A program made the position numbers and the translations under genes. A stretch of DNA of 8,224 nt from Eudoraea sp. (GTDB lineage Bacteria; Bacteroidota; Bacteroidia; Flavobacteriales; Flavobacteriaceae), in NCBI GenBank assembly GCA_013042125.1, contig JABDQS010000001.1:1-8224 (forward strand), in the 5' to 3' direction. The notes under the pieces were generated by a model. It worked only from the letters and a program-made list of their open reading frames with translations, ran no database searches and had not been told where the DNA came from. Of this stretch, positions 1-6,481 are shown in pieces (the stretch's first letter is position 1; the number at the start of each line of letters is the position of its first letter).

Positions 1-363
1 CATCCTGAGTAAGCCAAGTATCAACTGTATACCGCCCACCAGGAAGGCAAGCAAAATGGCCATTGCAACATAATTATCAGGGCCAACAGAAGCGATGGCA
101 CCGAGACCTGCAGCCACCAATAGCGAATCCATAGCCACCGGACCTACCCCTAAAGCACGGGAAGTGCCCATAAATGTATACATGATCAAAGGTACAAGAG
201 AGGCGTACAAGCCATAGACGGCGGGTAACCCGGCAATTAACGCATATGCCAATCCCTGCGGGATCAGTACGATGGCAACTGTTAGCCCGGCCATCAGATC
301 ACCGGGAAGATAAGGCAACTTATAGGTACGTATCCAGCTTAAAAATGGAAATATCTTTTGCAT
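1..363 (-). CDS. SulP family inorganic anion (sulfate-type) transporter, N-terminal part
   Basis: This is the first 121 residues of a gene that continues past the left edge. SulP proteins are inner-membrane carriers for sulfate, bicarbonate or other anions, with about 10-14 membrane segments and usually a C-terminal STAS domain; that part is not visible here. After a short cytosolic start (MQKIFPFLSWIRTYKLPYLPG) comes the family signature DLMAGLTVAIVLIPQGLAYA (residues 22-41). It is followed by LPAVYGLYASLVPLIMY (46-62), GTSRALGVGPVA (66-77) and further hydrophobic helices (about 82-101 and 102-120). The ATG at 361-363 is the natural start, because the protein aligns with the usual SulP beginning there. 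It lies 35 nt downstream of the Crp/Fnr gene on the same strand, so co-transcription is likely. A perfect 8-bp inverted repeat sits in that gap. Family assignment is firm; the transported anion (sulfate or bicarbonate) cannot be told from this fragment. Confidence 0.93.
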   Translation of the reverse strand, partial: MQKIFPFLSWIRTYKLPYLPGDLMAGLTVAIVLIPQGLAYALIAGLPAVYGLYASLVPLIMYTFMGTSRALGVGPVAMDSLLVAAGLGAIASVGPDNYVAMAILLAFLVGGIQLILGLLRM

Positions 364-370
364 ATACGTT

Positions 371-391
371 GATCTGCTTACACAGCAGATC
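371..391. repeat. Perfect 8-bp inverted repeat between the regulator and transporter genes
   Basis: GATCTGCT (371-378) and AGCAGATC (384-391) are exact reverse complements separated by 5 nt (TACAC). The element fills most of the 35-nt gap between the Crp/Fnr stop codon and the SulP start codon. It has no T-run on either side, so it is not a standard intrinsic terminator. It could be an intra-operon hairpin that tunes SulP translation or mRNA stability, or a dimer-binding operator. The sequence cannot decide between these. Confidence 0.45.
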
Positions 392-398
392 TTAATTA

Positions 399-1055
399 TT
401 AAAATTCTATCAGCTGAATCTGGCTGCGATGCAACTTAATTTTTCCATCGTGCTCCATCTTCTTAAGTAATCTGGAAATCACTACCCTGGAGGTGTGAAG
501 GTCGGCCGCTATATCCTGATGGGTTGTTTGGATAACATCGTTTTGATTTACCATCGCCTTGTCCTTTAAGTATTTAAAAAGACGTTGATCCATATTCATA
601 AAAGCCAGGGTATCTACCGTTTCCAAAAGCTCCTGCATTCTATCGTGATAACTGTCTAGTATAAAATGGCGCCAACTTCTGTAACGCCCCATCCATTCTT
701 CCATTTTCTCTATAGGGACCATTAGTAACTGAGCATCCGATTCGGCCACCGCTCTGATGGTACTATTACCTTTTTGTAGACAACAAGACAAGGTCATGGC
801 ACATGTATCTCCCTTCTCTATAAAATACAAGAGCAGTTCATCTCCCTCCTTGTCTTCACTTAAGATCTTAATGGCACCGCTAATGATCAAAGGCATGGAC
901 AGGATGGGATCTCCAATATCCATAAGAAAGTCGCCTTCCGCTACCTTCCGAAGCACACCCACGGCTTCGATCTCCTTTAGCAATTCCTCTTCAAATAGAT
1001 ATCCGTACTGTTCTTCTATCTGCTTTGACGTTAAATGCTCCTTATTCGTTTCCAT
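399..1055 (-). CDS. Crp/Fnr family transcriptional regulator with a three-cysteine motif
   Basis: This 218-residue protein has the Crp/Fnr layout and usual length. A cyclic-nucleotide-binding-like beta-roll spans about residues 25-125 (GDFLMDIGDPI, ISGAIKILSED, GDELLLYFIEKGD). A long dimerisation helix follows (about 127-165), then a C-terminal winged helix-turn-helix (about 172-207), with TTHQDIAADLHTSRVVISRL as the DNA-binding core. Where cAMP-binding members carry the phosphate-binding cassette, this protein has GDTCAMTLSCCLQKG with Cys85, Cys91 and Cys92. Binding of cAMP is therefore doubtful. These cysteines could hold a metal or iron-sulfur centre or sense redox or sulfur species, but that is inference. 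It begins 2 nt after the epimerase stop codon and precedes SulP by 35 nt, so the three probably form one unit that it may control. ATG start; no Shine-Dalgarno, as usual in Bacteroidota. Confidence 0.9.
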   Translation of the reverse strand: METNKEHLTSKQIEEQYGYLFEEELLKEIEAVGVLRKVAEGDFLMDIGDPILSMPLIISGAIKILSEDKEGDELLLYFIEKGDTCAMTLSCCLQKGNSTIRAVAESDAQLLMVPIEKMEEWMGRYRSWRHFILDSYHDRMQELLETVDTLAFMNMDQRLFKYLKDKAMVNQNDVIQTTHQDIAADLHTSRVVISRLLKKMEHDGKIKLHRSQIQLIEF

Positions 1056-1057
1056 TT

Positions 1058-1837
1058 TTATGGTATTAATCCTATTTCTATTTGAAATTTTGCATTTGAA
1101 TCACCTAAATATATAAATCCTTCATGTAAGAAGGCCTGATCTACAGCGTAGGGATAGAAAGTGATAGGTTCAACACAGATCATATTCTCTACCGGCGACC
1201 ATAACATAAAATGGCCAAACCCCTTTGTTTGAATACGAATTACTCGTTCGTCCTCCAAAAATAGTTCTTCTTTCTGAGGAACCTCAACTGCACGGTTACC
1301 TGCTTTCATGATCTCCTCCAAACTATAGGATGCCGATGATGTTTTAATTTGTGCTTTGGAGGTGCGCAATTTAAAAGCAGGATGGTACCCTATCATAAAG
1401 GGCATATCCTTTTCACCGCTAACATTAAAATTGATCTTTAAAGAATTCTCTGTTAAACTAAAGGTCTTTTTGAATTTAAAACTGTAGGGCCAAATAAGAC
1501 GTTGCGCTGTTGATCTATCCGGAAATTTGGAATTTAAAACGACGGTGCCGGCGGCATATTCCTTTACGAAGCTAACCGTAGTATCTTCCTTCTTTTCCAT
1601 CGTATATGAGAGTTCCCGCAAAAGTCCATGCTGATCCTGAATGGCATTTCCCCTGGGTACATGCACCCTGAAACCGGCTTTATCGGTTGGACCTATAATA
1701 GGAAACATTTCTGTATCTGTGTGGCCCCATCCCGGACTCCCGATCTGATGCATGAGTTCATAGCCATCAACCTGGTAACTTAGTAGTTCTCCCTGTTCGA
1801 TACTCACTTTTTGTCCTTTATTCTGGAGAATTACCAT
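1058..1837 (-). CDS. Aldose 1-epimerase (galactose mutarotase-like) family protein
   Basis: This 259-residue soluble protein belongs to the GalM-like beta-sandwich superfamily, closest in motif layout to the shorter LacX-type members. These enzymes interconvert alpha and beta anomers of free or phosphorylated sugars in the cytosol. Visible elements are GWGHTDTEMFPIIGP (37-50), HGLLRE with His70 (70-75), the hallmark GYHPAF with His152 (150-155), and CVEP with Glu223 (221-224). His152 and Glu223 match the places of the family's catalytic His and Glu. There is no signal peptide. The ATG at 1835-1837 is preceded by an 86-nt AT-rich gap. The stop codon is 2 nt before the Crp/Fnr start, implying translational coupling. 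The sugar substrate is unknown; no other sugar gene lies nearby, and its pairing with a regulator and an anion transporter is unexplained. Confidence 0.88.
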   Translation of the reverse strand: MVILQNKGQKVSIEQGELLSYQVDGYELMHQIGSPGWGHTDTEMFPIIGPTDKAGFRVHVPRGNAIQDQHGLLRELSYTMEKKEDTTVSFVKEYAAGTVVLNSKFPDRSTAQRLIWPYSFKFKKTFSLTENSLKINFNVSGEKDMPFMIGYHPAFKLRTSKAQIKTSSASYSLEEIMKAGNRAVEVPQKEELFLEDERVIRIQTKGFGHFMLWSPVENMICVEPITFYPYAVDQAFLHEGFIYLGDSNAKFQIEIGLIP

Positions 1838-1923
1838 AGTTGTATTTAAAAAGTGGCTGCCATTTGTAAGCCTTGAAAGTACTTTAGATTATTTTATAAT
1901 AATTAGCTTAAAAGATACCAAAA
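1838..1923 (-). promoter_or_regulatory. AT-rich gap upstream of the epimerase-regulator-transporter unit
   Basis: These 86 nt separate the cysteine synthase stop codon from the epimerase start and presumably hold the promoter of the downstream unit. I find no exact TAnnTTTG box. The nearest matches on the minus strand are TATCTTTT at the left-reading start of the gap and TACTTTCA in its middle, neither with a TTG at the right distance. An AT-only inverted repeat, ATTATT (1878-1883) and AATAAT (1888-1893) with a 4-nt spacer, lies here and could be an operator or chance. Read-through from the cysteine synthase gene is also possible. Confidence 0.3.
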
Positions 1924-2904
1924 CTATTCTAAAAAGCCTTGTTTGCGCATCCAATCGTCATTATAGATCTTTCCAACATATCTGCTTCCATGATCATGGA
2001 AAAGAACGACCACCACATCATCTTTACTGAAGTGTTCTTTTAATTGGAGCACCCCTTTAATTGCTGCACCTGCGGAATTACCCAGGAACATACCTTCCTC
2101 CCTTGCCAGGCGCCGGGTATACACAGCTGCGTCTTTATCGGTTACCTTGGTAAAGCCATCGATAATATCGAAATTAACATTCTCCGGCAGAATGTCTTCC
2201 CCAATACCTTCAGTTATATAGGGATATATCTCATTCTTGTCGAATATTCCCGTCTCGTGATATTTCTTAAACACCGAGCCATAAGTATCCACTCCCCATA
2301 CTTTGATATTGGGATTTTTTGACTTTAAATAGGCCCCTACCCCGGAAATGGTACCCCCGGTACCTACGCCTACAACAAAATGAGTCACTTTACCGTCCGT
2401 CTGATCCCAGATCTCGGGTCCGGTTGATTGAAAATGTGCTTTTGTATTAGAAGGGTTATCGTATTGATTTACATACCAGGAATTAGGTATTTCCTCAGAA
2501 AGCCTTTTAGCAGTAGAATAGTAGCTTCTTGGATCTTCCGGGGCCACATCTGTAGGACAAACATAGACCTTGCTGCCCATTCCTTTCAGGATGTCTACTT
2601 TCTCTTTGGATTGCTTGTCACTTATAACACAGATCATCTTATATCCTTTCACCGCCGCTACAAGAGCCAGACCCATCCCTGTATTCCCGGAAGTACCCTC
2701 TATTATGGTGCCTCCCGGTTTTAGTTTCCCTGCAGCAACAGCATCTTCCACCATTGTAAGGGCCATACGGTCCTTCACGGAATTACCGGGGTTAAATGTC
2801 TCATATTTTGCGAGCACAAGACAGGGTAATTCCTTAGTCAGGGCATTCATTTTCACCATGGGGGTATTGCCAATGGTCCCCAATATATTTTCTGCGTACT
2901 TCAT
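1924..2904 (-). CDS. PLP-dependent cysteine synthase / cystathionine beta-synthase-like enzyme
   Basis: This fold-type II pyridoxal-phosphate enzyme makes cysteine from activated serine and sulfide, or cystathionine from serine and homocysteine. Numbering from the ATG at 2904 gives 326 residues. The PLP lysine is in NPGNSVKDRMAL (Lys44), the substrate loop is EGTSGNTG (69-76), the phosphate-binding loop is GTGGTISGVG (181-190), and Ser277 in GNSAGAA should face the pyridine nitrogen. EGIGEDILP, GNSAG and the end segment FHDHGSRYVGKIYNDDW resemble the catalytic core of cystathionine beta-synthase more than bacterial CysK. The N-terminal haem region and C-terminal CBS domains are absent. A GTG three codons upstream (2911-2913) would give MLVMKY, but it lies inside a good -7 box, so the ATG at 2902-2904 is preferred. 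Cytosolic; sulfur amino acid metabolism. Whether it acts as CysK or CBS is open. Confidence 0.92.
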   Translation of the reverse strand: MKYAENILGTIGNTPMVKMNALTKELPCLVLAKYETFNPGNSVKDRMALTMVEDAVAAGKLKPGGTIIEGTSGNTGMGLALVAAVKGYKMICVISDKQSKEKVDILKGMGSKVYVCPTDVAPEDPRSYYSTAKRLSEEIPNSWYVNQYDNPSNTKAHFQSTGPEIWDQTDGKVTHFVVGVGTGGTISGVGAYLKSKNPNIKVWGVDTYGSVFKKYHETGIFDKNEIYPYITEGIGEDILPENVNFDIIDGFTKVTDKDAAVYTRRLAREEGMFLGNSAGAAIKGVLQLKEHFSKDDVVVVLFHDHGSRYVGKIYNDDWMRKQGFLE

Positions 2905-2912
2905 AACGAGCA

Positions 2913-2920
2913 CAAAGATA
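2913..2920 (-). promoter_or_regulatory. Candidate -7 box TATCTTTG of the cysteine synthase gene
   Basis: On the minus strand TATCTTTG matches the Bacteroidota -7 consensus TAnnTTTG exactly and ends 8 nt before the ATG at 2904. The -33 element is weak: TTA instead of TTG, 21 nt upstream. If it is used, transcription would start within a few bases of the ATG, giving a very short leader and excluding the upstream GTG as start codon. Confidence 0.45.
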
Positions 2921-3006
2921 CTAGTTCCCTAAATGAAGGCCTAAGAGGAAAGATTATTTGGCTTAATTTTTATTTATCCCTGTGAAAAATGATAAACACA
3001 TCTTTT

Positions 3007-4248
3007 TTAATCGAATTTGATGGCTTTCACCGGGGTTATTCTGGTAATTATATAGGATGGGATCAATAACATGCTCATACAAAGTAATAACACGCCAAGA
3101 TTGAGAAGTAAAATAGTAGGAAGATCTATATAAACCGGGATATAGTCTATATAGTATTCCTGAGGATTGGGAAATTTAAAATACCGGAACCTATCCTGAA
3201 GCCAGATCAGGCCTAATCCCAAAAGGTTCCCCCAGAAAAGGCCAATAAGGATGAGGTATGCTGCATTGTACAAAAACACCTTCCGTATGCTCCAGTTGTC
3301 TGCTCCCAGTGCTTTTAAAACACCGATCATAGGTGTTCTCTCCAAGATCAGTACCAGAAGGGCCGTGATCATATTGATCCCTCCTACGATTATCATGATC
3401 CCAATGATAATAGCAATATTAAAATCGAACAGGCCTATCCATTCAAAGATCTTGTAATATTTATTCTTAATGGTCTGAGTATCCAGCATAGAAAGCGTCT
3501 TTCCATAGATCTCCTGACTCTTCTCATCAATGGCATCAAAATCATCCAGAAAGATCTCAAAATTCCCGACTTCATCCTCTGCCCATTGATTCATTCTTTG
3601 AATATGACGAATATCAACAAAAATATAGGTGCCATCGAACTCTTCAAATCCGCTGTCATAGATCCCCGTGATCATGAACTTGCGCTGATTGGGAACTTTG
3701 GAAGGATCTTCTTGTTTTAAAAAAAGCGTGAAGAATTCATCTCCTACGCCCATTTGTAGCCTGCTGGCCATAAGCTGAGACATCAGCACCTCCGTATTGA
3801 GCTCTGAAGTATAGGAAGGCAGGGTTCCCTCTATGATAAAATCCTCAAAGACCGTCCAGTCATAGTCCTTCCCTACTCCCTTGGCAATGATTCCTTCAAA
3901 GGTATCTTCTGTCCTGATTATTCCCGCTTTTGTGGCAACTGCCTGTATATGCTGAACACCTTCAACCAGGTTAAAATTCGGGTAAAAATCTTGCTGCAGA
4001 GATACCGGGACGACGGATACGTCCGAGATGTTATTGTCGTAATTATAGATCTGAATATGGCCATTAAAAGCAGCGATCTTTTCTCTAATCTTATACTTAA
4101 GGCCAACACCGGTTGCCATAGCGATCAACATCATCAGTATCCCCAGGGCAATAGCGGCAATTGCTATTTTTATAATAGGGGCAGATATGCTAATTTTATG
4201 CTGCTTACCTTTGACAAGGCGTTTTGCGATAAACAGTTCTAAATTCAA
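3007..4248 (-). CDS. FtsX/LolC-E type ABC transporter permease (lipoprotein-release-like)
   Basis: This 413-residue inner-membrane protein has the LolC/LolE topology. The first membrane helix lies at about 22-47 (API IKIAIAAIALGILMML region), followed by a large periplasmic domain (about 50-270) and three C-terminal helices at about 272-303, 325-350 and 377-400. The FtsX-family segment ERTPMIGVLKALGA (303-316) follows the second helix, and the protein ends in the usual TPVKAIKFD. In the Lol system such permeases, with an ATPase of LolD type, extract lipoproteins from the inner membrane for transfer to the outer membrane. No ATPase is encoded here, so the partner is elsewhere and the exact substrate is unproven. 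The start is TTG at 4246-4248: a stop codon lies five codons upstream with no ATG between, and MNLELFIAKR is the expected family N-terminus. It is divergent from, and only 3 nt away from, the muramidase lipoprotein gene. Confidence 0.9.
   Translation of the reverse strand: MNLELFIAKRLVKGKQHKISISAPIIKIAIAAIALGILMMLIAMATGVGLKYKIREKIAAFNGHIQIYNYDNNISDVSVVPVSLQQDFYPNFNLVEGVQHIQAVATKAGIIRTEDTFEGIIAKGVGKDYDWTVFEDFIIEGTLPSYTSELNTEVLMSQLMASRLQMGVGDEFFTLFLKQEDPSKVPNQRKFMITGIYDSGFEEFDGTYIFVDIRHIQRMNQWAEDEVGNFEIFLDDFDAIDEKSQEIYGKTLSMLDTQTIKNKYYKIFEWIGLFDFNIAIIIGIMIIVGGINMITALLVLILERTPMIGVLKALGADNWSIRKVFLYNAAYLILIGLFWGNLLGLGLIWLQDRFRYFKFPNPQEYYIDYIPVYIDLPTILLLNLGVLLLCMSMLLIPSYIITRITPVKAIKFD
4206..4213 (+). 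promoter_or_regulatory. Possible -7 box TACCTTTG for the muramidase lipoprotein gene
   Basis: TACCTTTG fits TAnnTTTG exactly and would place a transcript start some 30 nt before the ATG at 4252. It lies inside the 5' coding part of the divergent permease gene. No TTG is found at the normal -33 distance, so this may be chance. It is listed because the 3-nt gap between the two genes leaves no other room upstream of the ATG. Confidence 0.25.
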
Positions 4249-4251
4249 CCG

Positions 4252-5601
4252 ATGCTTTTTTTAGAGAATCAAAAATACAGTTTTCCCCTGTTAGTTGTCC
4301 ATGTTTCTTGGAACAAGGGGAAAGAATTTATTAAAAATTGGAATAGTAAGCTTTCTTTTTTGGTGCTGTGCTTTTTCACGATCATAATGCTGATCTCTTG
4401 TGGTGAAAAGGTTCAAAGAACAACTGCCATGCAGGAAGGACTCCTGGCAGCAGATACCTTGCAAAACACAATCAATATCATCGTTGGGGCCAATAAAACT
4501 AACGACTACCTCCCTCTTTTAGAGGGTAAAAATATCGGAGTGGTAGCCAATCAGACTAGTGTGATATTTAAAGGAGATGCAGGTTCAGGGGATAGCCTGT
4601 CTACCTATACCCATTTGGTAGATTCCCTCATTAGCCTCAACATTTCTATTAAACGTGTATTTTCTCCTGAGCATGGTTTCAGGGGCATGGCCGATGCCGG
4701 TGAAAAAGTAGAAGATGGCGTGGATCTGCGTACCGGTTTACCAATTATTTCATTGTATGGGGCCCACAGAAAACCGAAGAAAGAGGACCTGCAAGGAATA
4801 GATGTGATGGTATTTGATATCCAGGACGTAGGTGTTCGGTTTTATACCTATATCGCTACCCTGCAGTTAGTTATGGAAGCATGTTCAGAAAACAACATAG
4901 CTGTTATAGTGTTAGACAGGCCCAATCCCAACGGGCATTATATAGATGGTCCAACCATGGAAGCTGAGCTAAGCAGCTTTCTTGGAATGACGCCCATTCC
5001 GCTGGTTTACGGGATGAGCATTGGGGAGTACGCCCAAATGATCAATGGGGAAGGATGGCTGGAAAAGGAGGCCAGGGCAGAACTAACAATCATTCCTTTA
5101 GAGAACTATACGCATAATAGCACCTATAGCTTGCCCATCAGACCCTCTCCGAATCTCCCAAATGACCAATCTATTAACTTGTATCCCAGTCTGGGATTAT
5201 TTGAGGGGACCAATATCAATGCAGGTCGGGGTACTGAATTTCAATTTCAGCGATATGGAGCTCCTTTTTTGGATAAAGCCGCGTTTCCTTTTACCTATAC
5301 TCCTGAACCCAACGTGGGCGCCAAATCGCCCAAACACATGGGGACAGTTTGTTATGGAGAAGATCTTAGTAAGGCTCCAAGGCAATCTAAAGTATCACTG
5401 CAATGGATAGTTAAAGCATACCAACATTGCCAGAAGAAAAGTGCCTTTTTTAATACTTCCGGATTTAGTAAACATGCGGGGACAGCACAACTTCAAAAAC
5501 AGATAGAAGCCGGAATGAGTGAGGAGGATATAAGGGCCACCTGGCAGGCAGATCTGGAAAAATTTACCAGGATAAGGGAGAAATATCTTATCTACCCCTG
5601 A
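4252..5601 (+). CDS. NamZ-type (DUF1343) exo-beta-N-acetylmuramidase, lipoprotein
   Basis: This 449-residue protein is of the DUF1343/YbbC family. Characterised members (NamZ, glycoside hydrolase family GH171) remove terminal N-acetylmuramic acid from peptidoglycan fragments for cell-wall recycling. A lipoprotein signal with a hydrophobic core (about 34-46) and lipobox LISC (47-50) puts lipidated Cys50 in the periplasm or outer membrane. Family blocks follow in order: GKNIGVVANQTSV (92-104), VFSPEHGFRG (136-145), SLYGAHRKP (167-175), FDIQDVGVRFYTY (188-200), LDRPNPNG (221-228), RPSPNLP (297-303) and YPSLGLFEGTNINAGRGTE (311-329). The N-terminus is odd: about 33 residues precede the hydrophobic core if the ATG at 4252 is used. 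A later non-ATG start, such as ATT at about 4330 giving IKNWNSKLSFLVL, would yield a normal signal peptide. Its 3' end overlaps the convergent desaturase gene by 10 nt. Family assignment is strong; the start is not. Confidence 0.92.
   Translation: MLFLENQKYSFPLLVVHVSWNKGKEFIKNWNSKLSFLVLCFFTIIMLISCGEKVQRTTAMQEGLLAADTLQNTINIIVGANKTNDYLPLLEGKNIGVVANQTSVIFKGDAGSGDSLSTYTHLVDSLISLNISIKRVFSPEHGFRGMADAGEKVEDGVDLRTGLPIISLYGAHRKPKKEDLQGIDVMVFDIQDVGVRFYTYIATLQLVMEACSENNIAVIVLDRPNPNGHYIDGPTMEAELSSFLGMTPIPLVYGMSIGEYAQMINGEGWLEKEARAELTIIPLENYTHNSTYSLPIRPSPNLPNDQSINLYPSLGLFEGTNINAGRGTEFQFQRYGAPFLDKAAFPFTYTPEPNVGAKSPKHMGTVCYGEDLSKAPRQSKVSLQWIVKAYQHCQKKSAFFNTSGFSKHAGTAQLQKQIEAGMSEEDIRATWQADLEKFTRIREKYLIYP
4270..4277 (-). 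promoter_or_regulatory. Candidate -7 box TATTTTTG for the permease gene
   Basis: On the minus strand TATTTTTG is an exact TAnnTTTG match. It would give a leader of roughly 15 nt before the TTG start at 4248. No TTG is seen 17-23 nt upstream, so support is only moderate. The box sits within the first codons of the divergent muramidase gene as called from 4252. Confidence 0.35.
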
Positions 5602-6455
5602 GTATTTGGAGAACCTCCGGTAGGCTTGCGGTATTTGTGAAAGGGTTGTTTTAACAAGCCTATAATACTGCCATTCTCCTTCTTATCGGGAAAAGTATCT
5701 ACCCCGTATACAATGGTATCCCGATCCAGCTCCATATAGGTGCCAAATAACCTATCCCAGATAGAAAAGATATTTCCATAATTAGAATCTGTATAAGGCA
5801 ATACAAAGTGATGATGAACCTTATGCATATCCGGAGAGACCAGTACCCAGCTAATGGCATGATCTACTTTCCTTGGTAGTCGGATGTTGGCGTGACCAAA
5901 TTGTGTGGCTACCAGTGATAGAGATTGATATAACATAACAATGCCGATGGGGGTACCTACCAGAAAAACTCCGGCCAGGGTAAAGACAAATCGAATTAAA
6001 CTTTCCAGTGGATGGTGCCGATTAGCCGTGGTAGTATCTACCTCATGATCCGTGTGGTGCACCAAATGGATCATCCAAAGAGGCTTTACATTGTGTTCCA
6101 CATAATGTGCTAAATAGGCCCCGATGAGATCCAGCAAGAGAACTCCCAGAAGAATATATCCCCAAAGAGGCATTTCCGGTAACCAGTTGATAATTCCAAA
6201 ATCATTGGCTGCCACCCAATCACTCGTTTTTAAAAGCAGAAAAGCCAGGGCAAAATTTATGACGATAGTGGTTAATGTAAAAAAGAAATTAGGCAATGCG
6301 TGTCGCCATTTTTTATATCGGAAACGAAATAAGGGAACGGCCCCTTCCAGCAGCCAGAAAAAACTGATCCCTAGCACCAATAAGATACTCCTGTGACTGG
6401 AAGGGATCGTTTCAAAATATTGAATAATGGTTTCCATGGTTTCAAAAATAACCAT
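5592..6455 (-). CDS. Sterol desaturase / fatty acid hydroxylase superfamily membrane protein
   Basis: This 287-residue integral membrane di-iron enzyme belongs to a superfamily that hydroxylates or desaturates lipid chains, sterols or carotenoids using O2. Hydrophobic helices lie at about 23-43, 55-77, 97-118 and 155-178. The histidine clusters of the metal site are present in order: HYVEH (117-121), HLVHH (130-134) with His137, NRHHP (146-149), FGHAN (187-191) and HKVHHH (211-216). The C-terminal YTDSNYGNIFSIWDRLFGTY block is typical of the family. Two starts are possible, ATG at 6455 or ATG at 6437 (METIIQYFETIPSSH); the second matches relatives as I remember them, and an exact TAnnTTTG (6443-6450, minus) lies just before it. 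The gene follows the cysteine-cluster gene by 26 nt and overlaps the muramidase 3' end by 10 nt. The substrate cannot be inferred. Confidence 0.9.
   Translation of the reverse strand: MVIFETMETIIQYFETIPSSHRSILLVLGISFFWLLEGAVPLFRFRYKKWRHALPNFFFTLTTIVINFALAFLLLKTSDWVAANDFGIINWLPEMPLWGYILLGVLLLDLIGAYLAHYVEHNVKPLWMIHLVHHTDHEVDTTTANRHHPLESLIRFVFTLAGVFLVGTPIGIVMLYQSLSLVATQFGHANIRLPRKVDHAISWVLVSPDMHKVHHHFVLPYTDSNYGNIFSIWDRLFGTYMELDRDTIVYGVDTFPDKKENGSIIGLLKQPFHKYRKPTGGSPNTQG
5621..5662. repeat. 8-bp inverted repeat past the muramidase stop codon
   Basis: TAGGCTTG (5621-5628) and CAAGCCTA (5655-5662) are exact reverse complements around a 26-nt loop. They start 20 nt after the muramidase stop and lie inside the convergent desaturase coding region. 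In a plus-strand transcript they could fold as a 3' hairpin, with a competing shorter hairpin TTGTT/AACAA inside the loop. There is no following U-tract, so this is a weak candidate for a transcript end. Confidence 0.25.
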
Positions 6456-6481
6456 TTTCAGAGAAAACAGACGTATGGGTC

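Noticed and set aside
757..1116. Open frame on the plus strand opposite the Crp/Fnr gene
   Set aside because: Low-complexity Ser-rich product with no domain, fully antisense to a well-supported gene; a shadow frame.
2428..2932. Two overlapping plus-strand frames opposite the cysteine synthase gene
   Set aside because: No recognisable domain and antisense to conserved catalytic motifs on the minus strand.
2973..2996. TTTATC/GATAAA inverted repeat downstream of the permease as a terminator
   Set aside because: A six-pair, AT-only stem with a 12-nt loop and no T-run; expected by chance in such an AT-rich gap.
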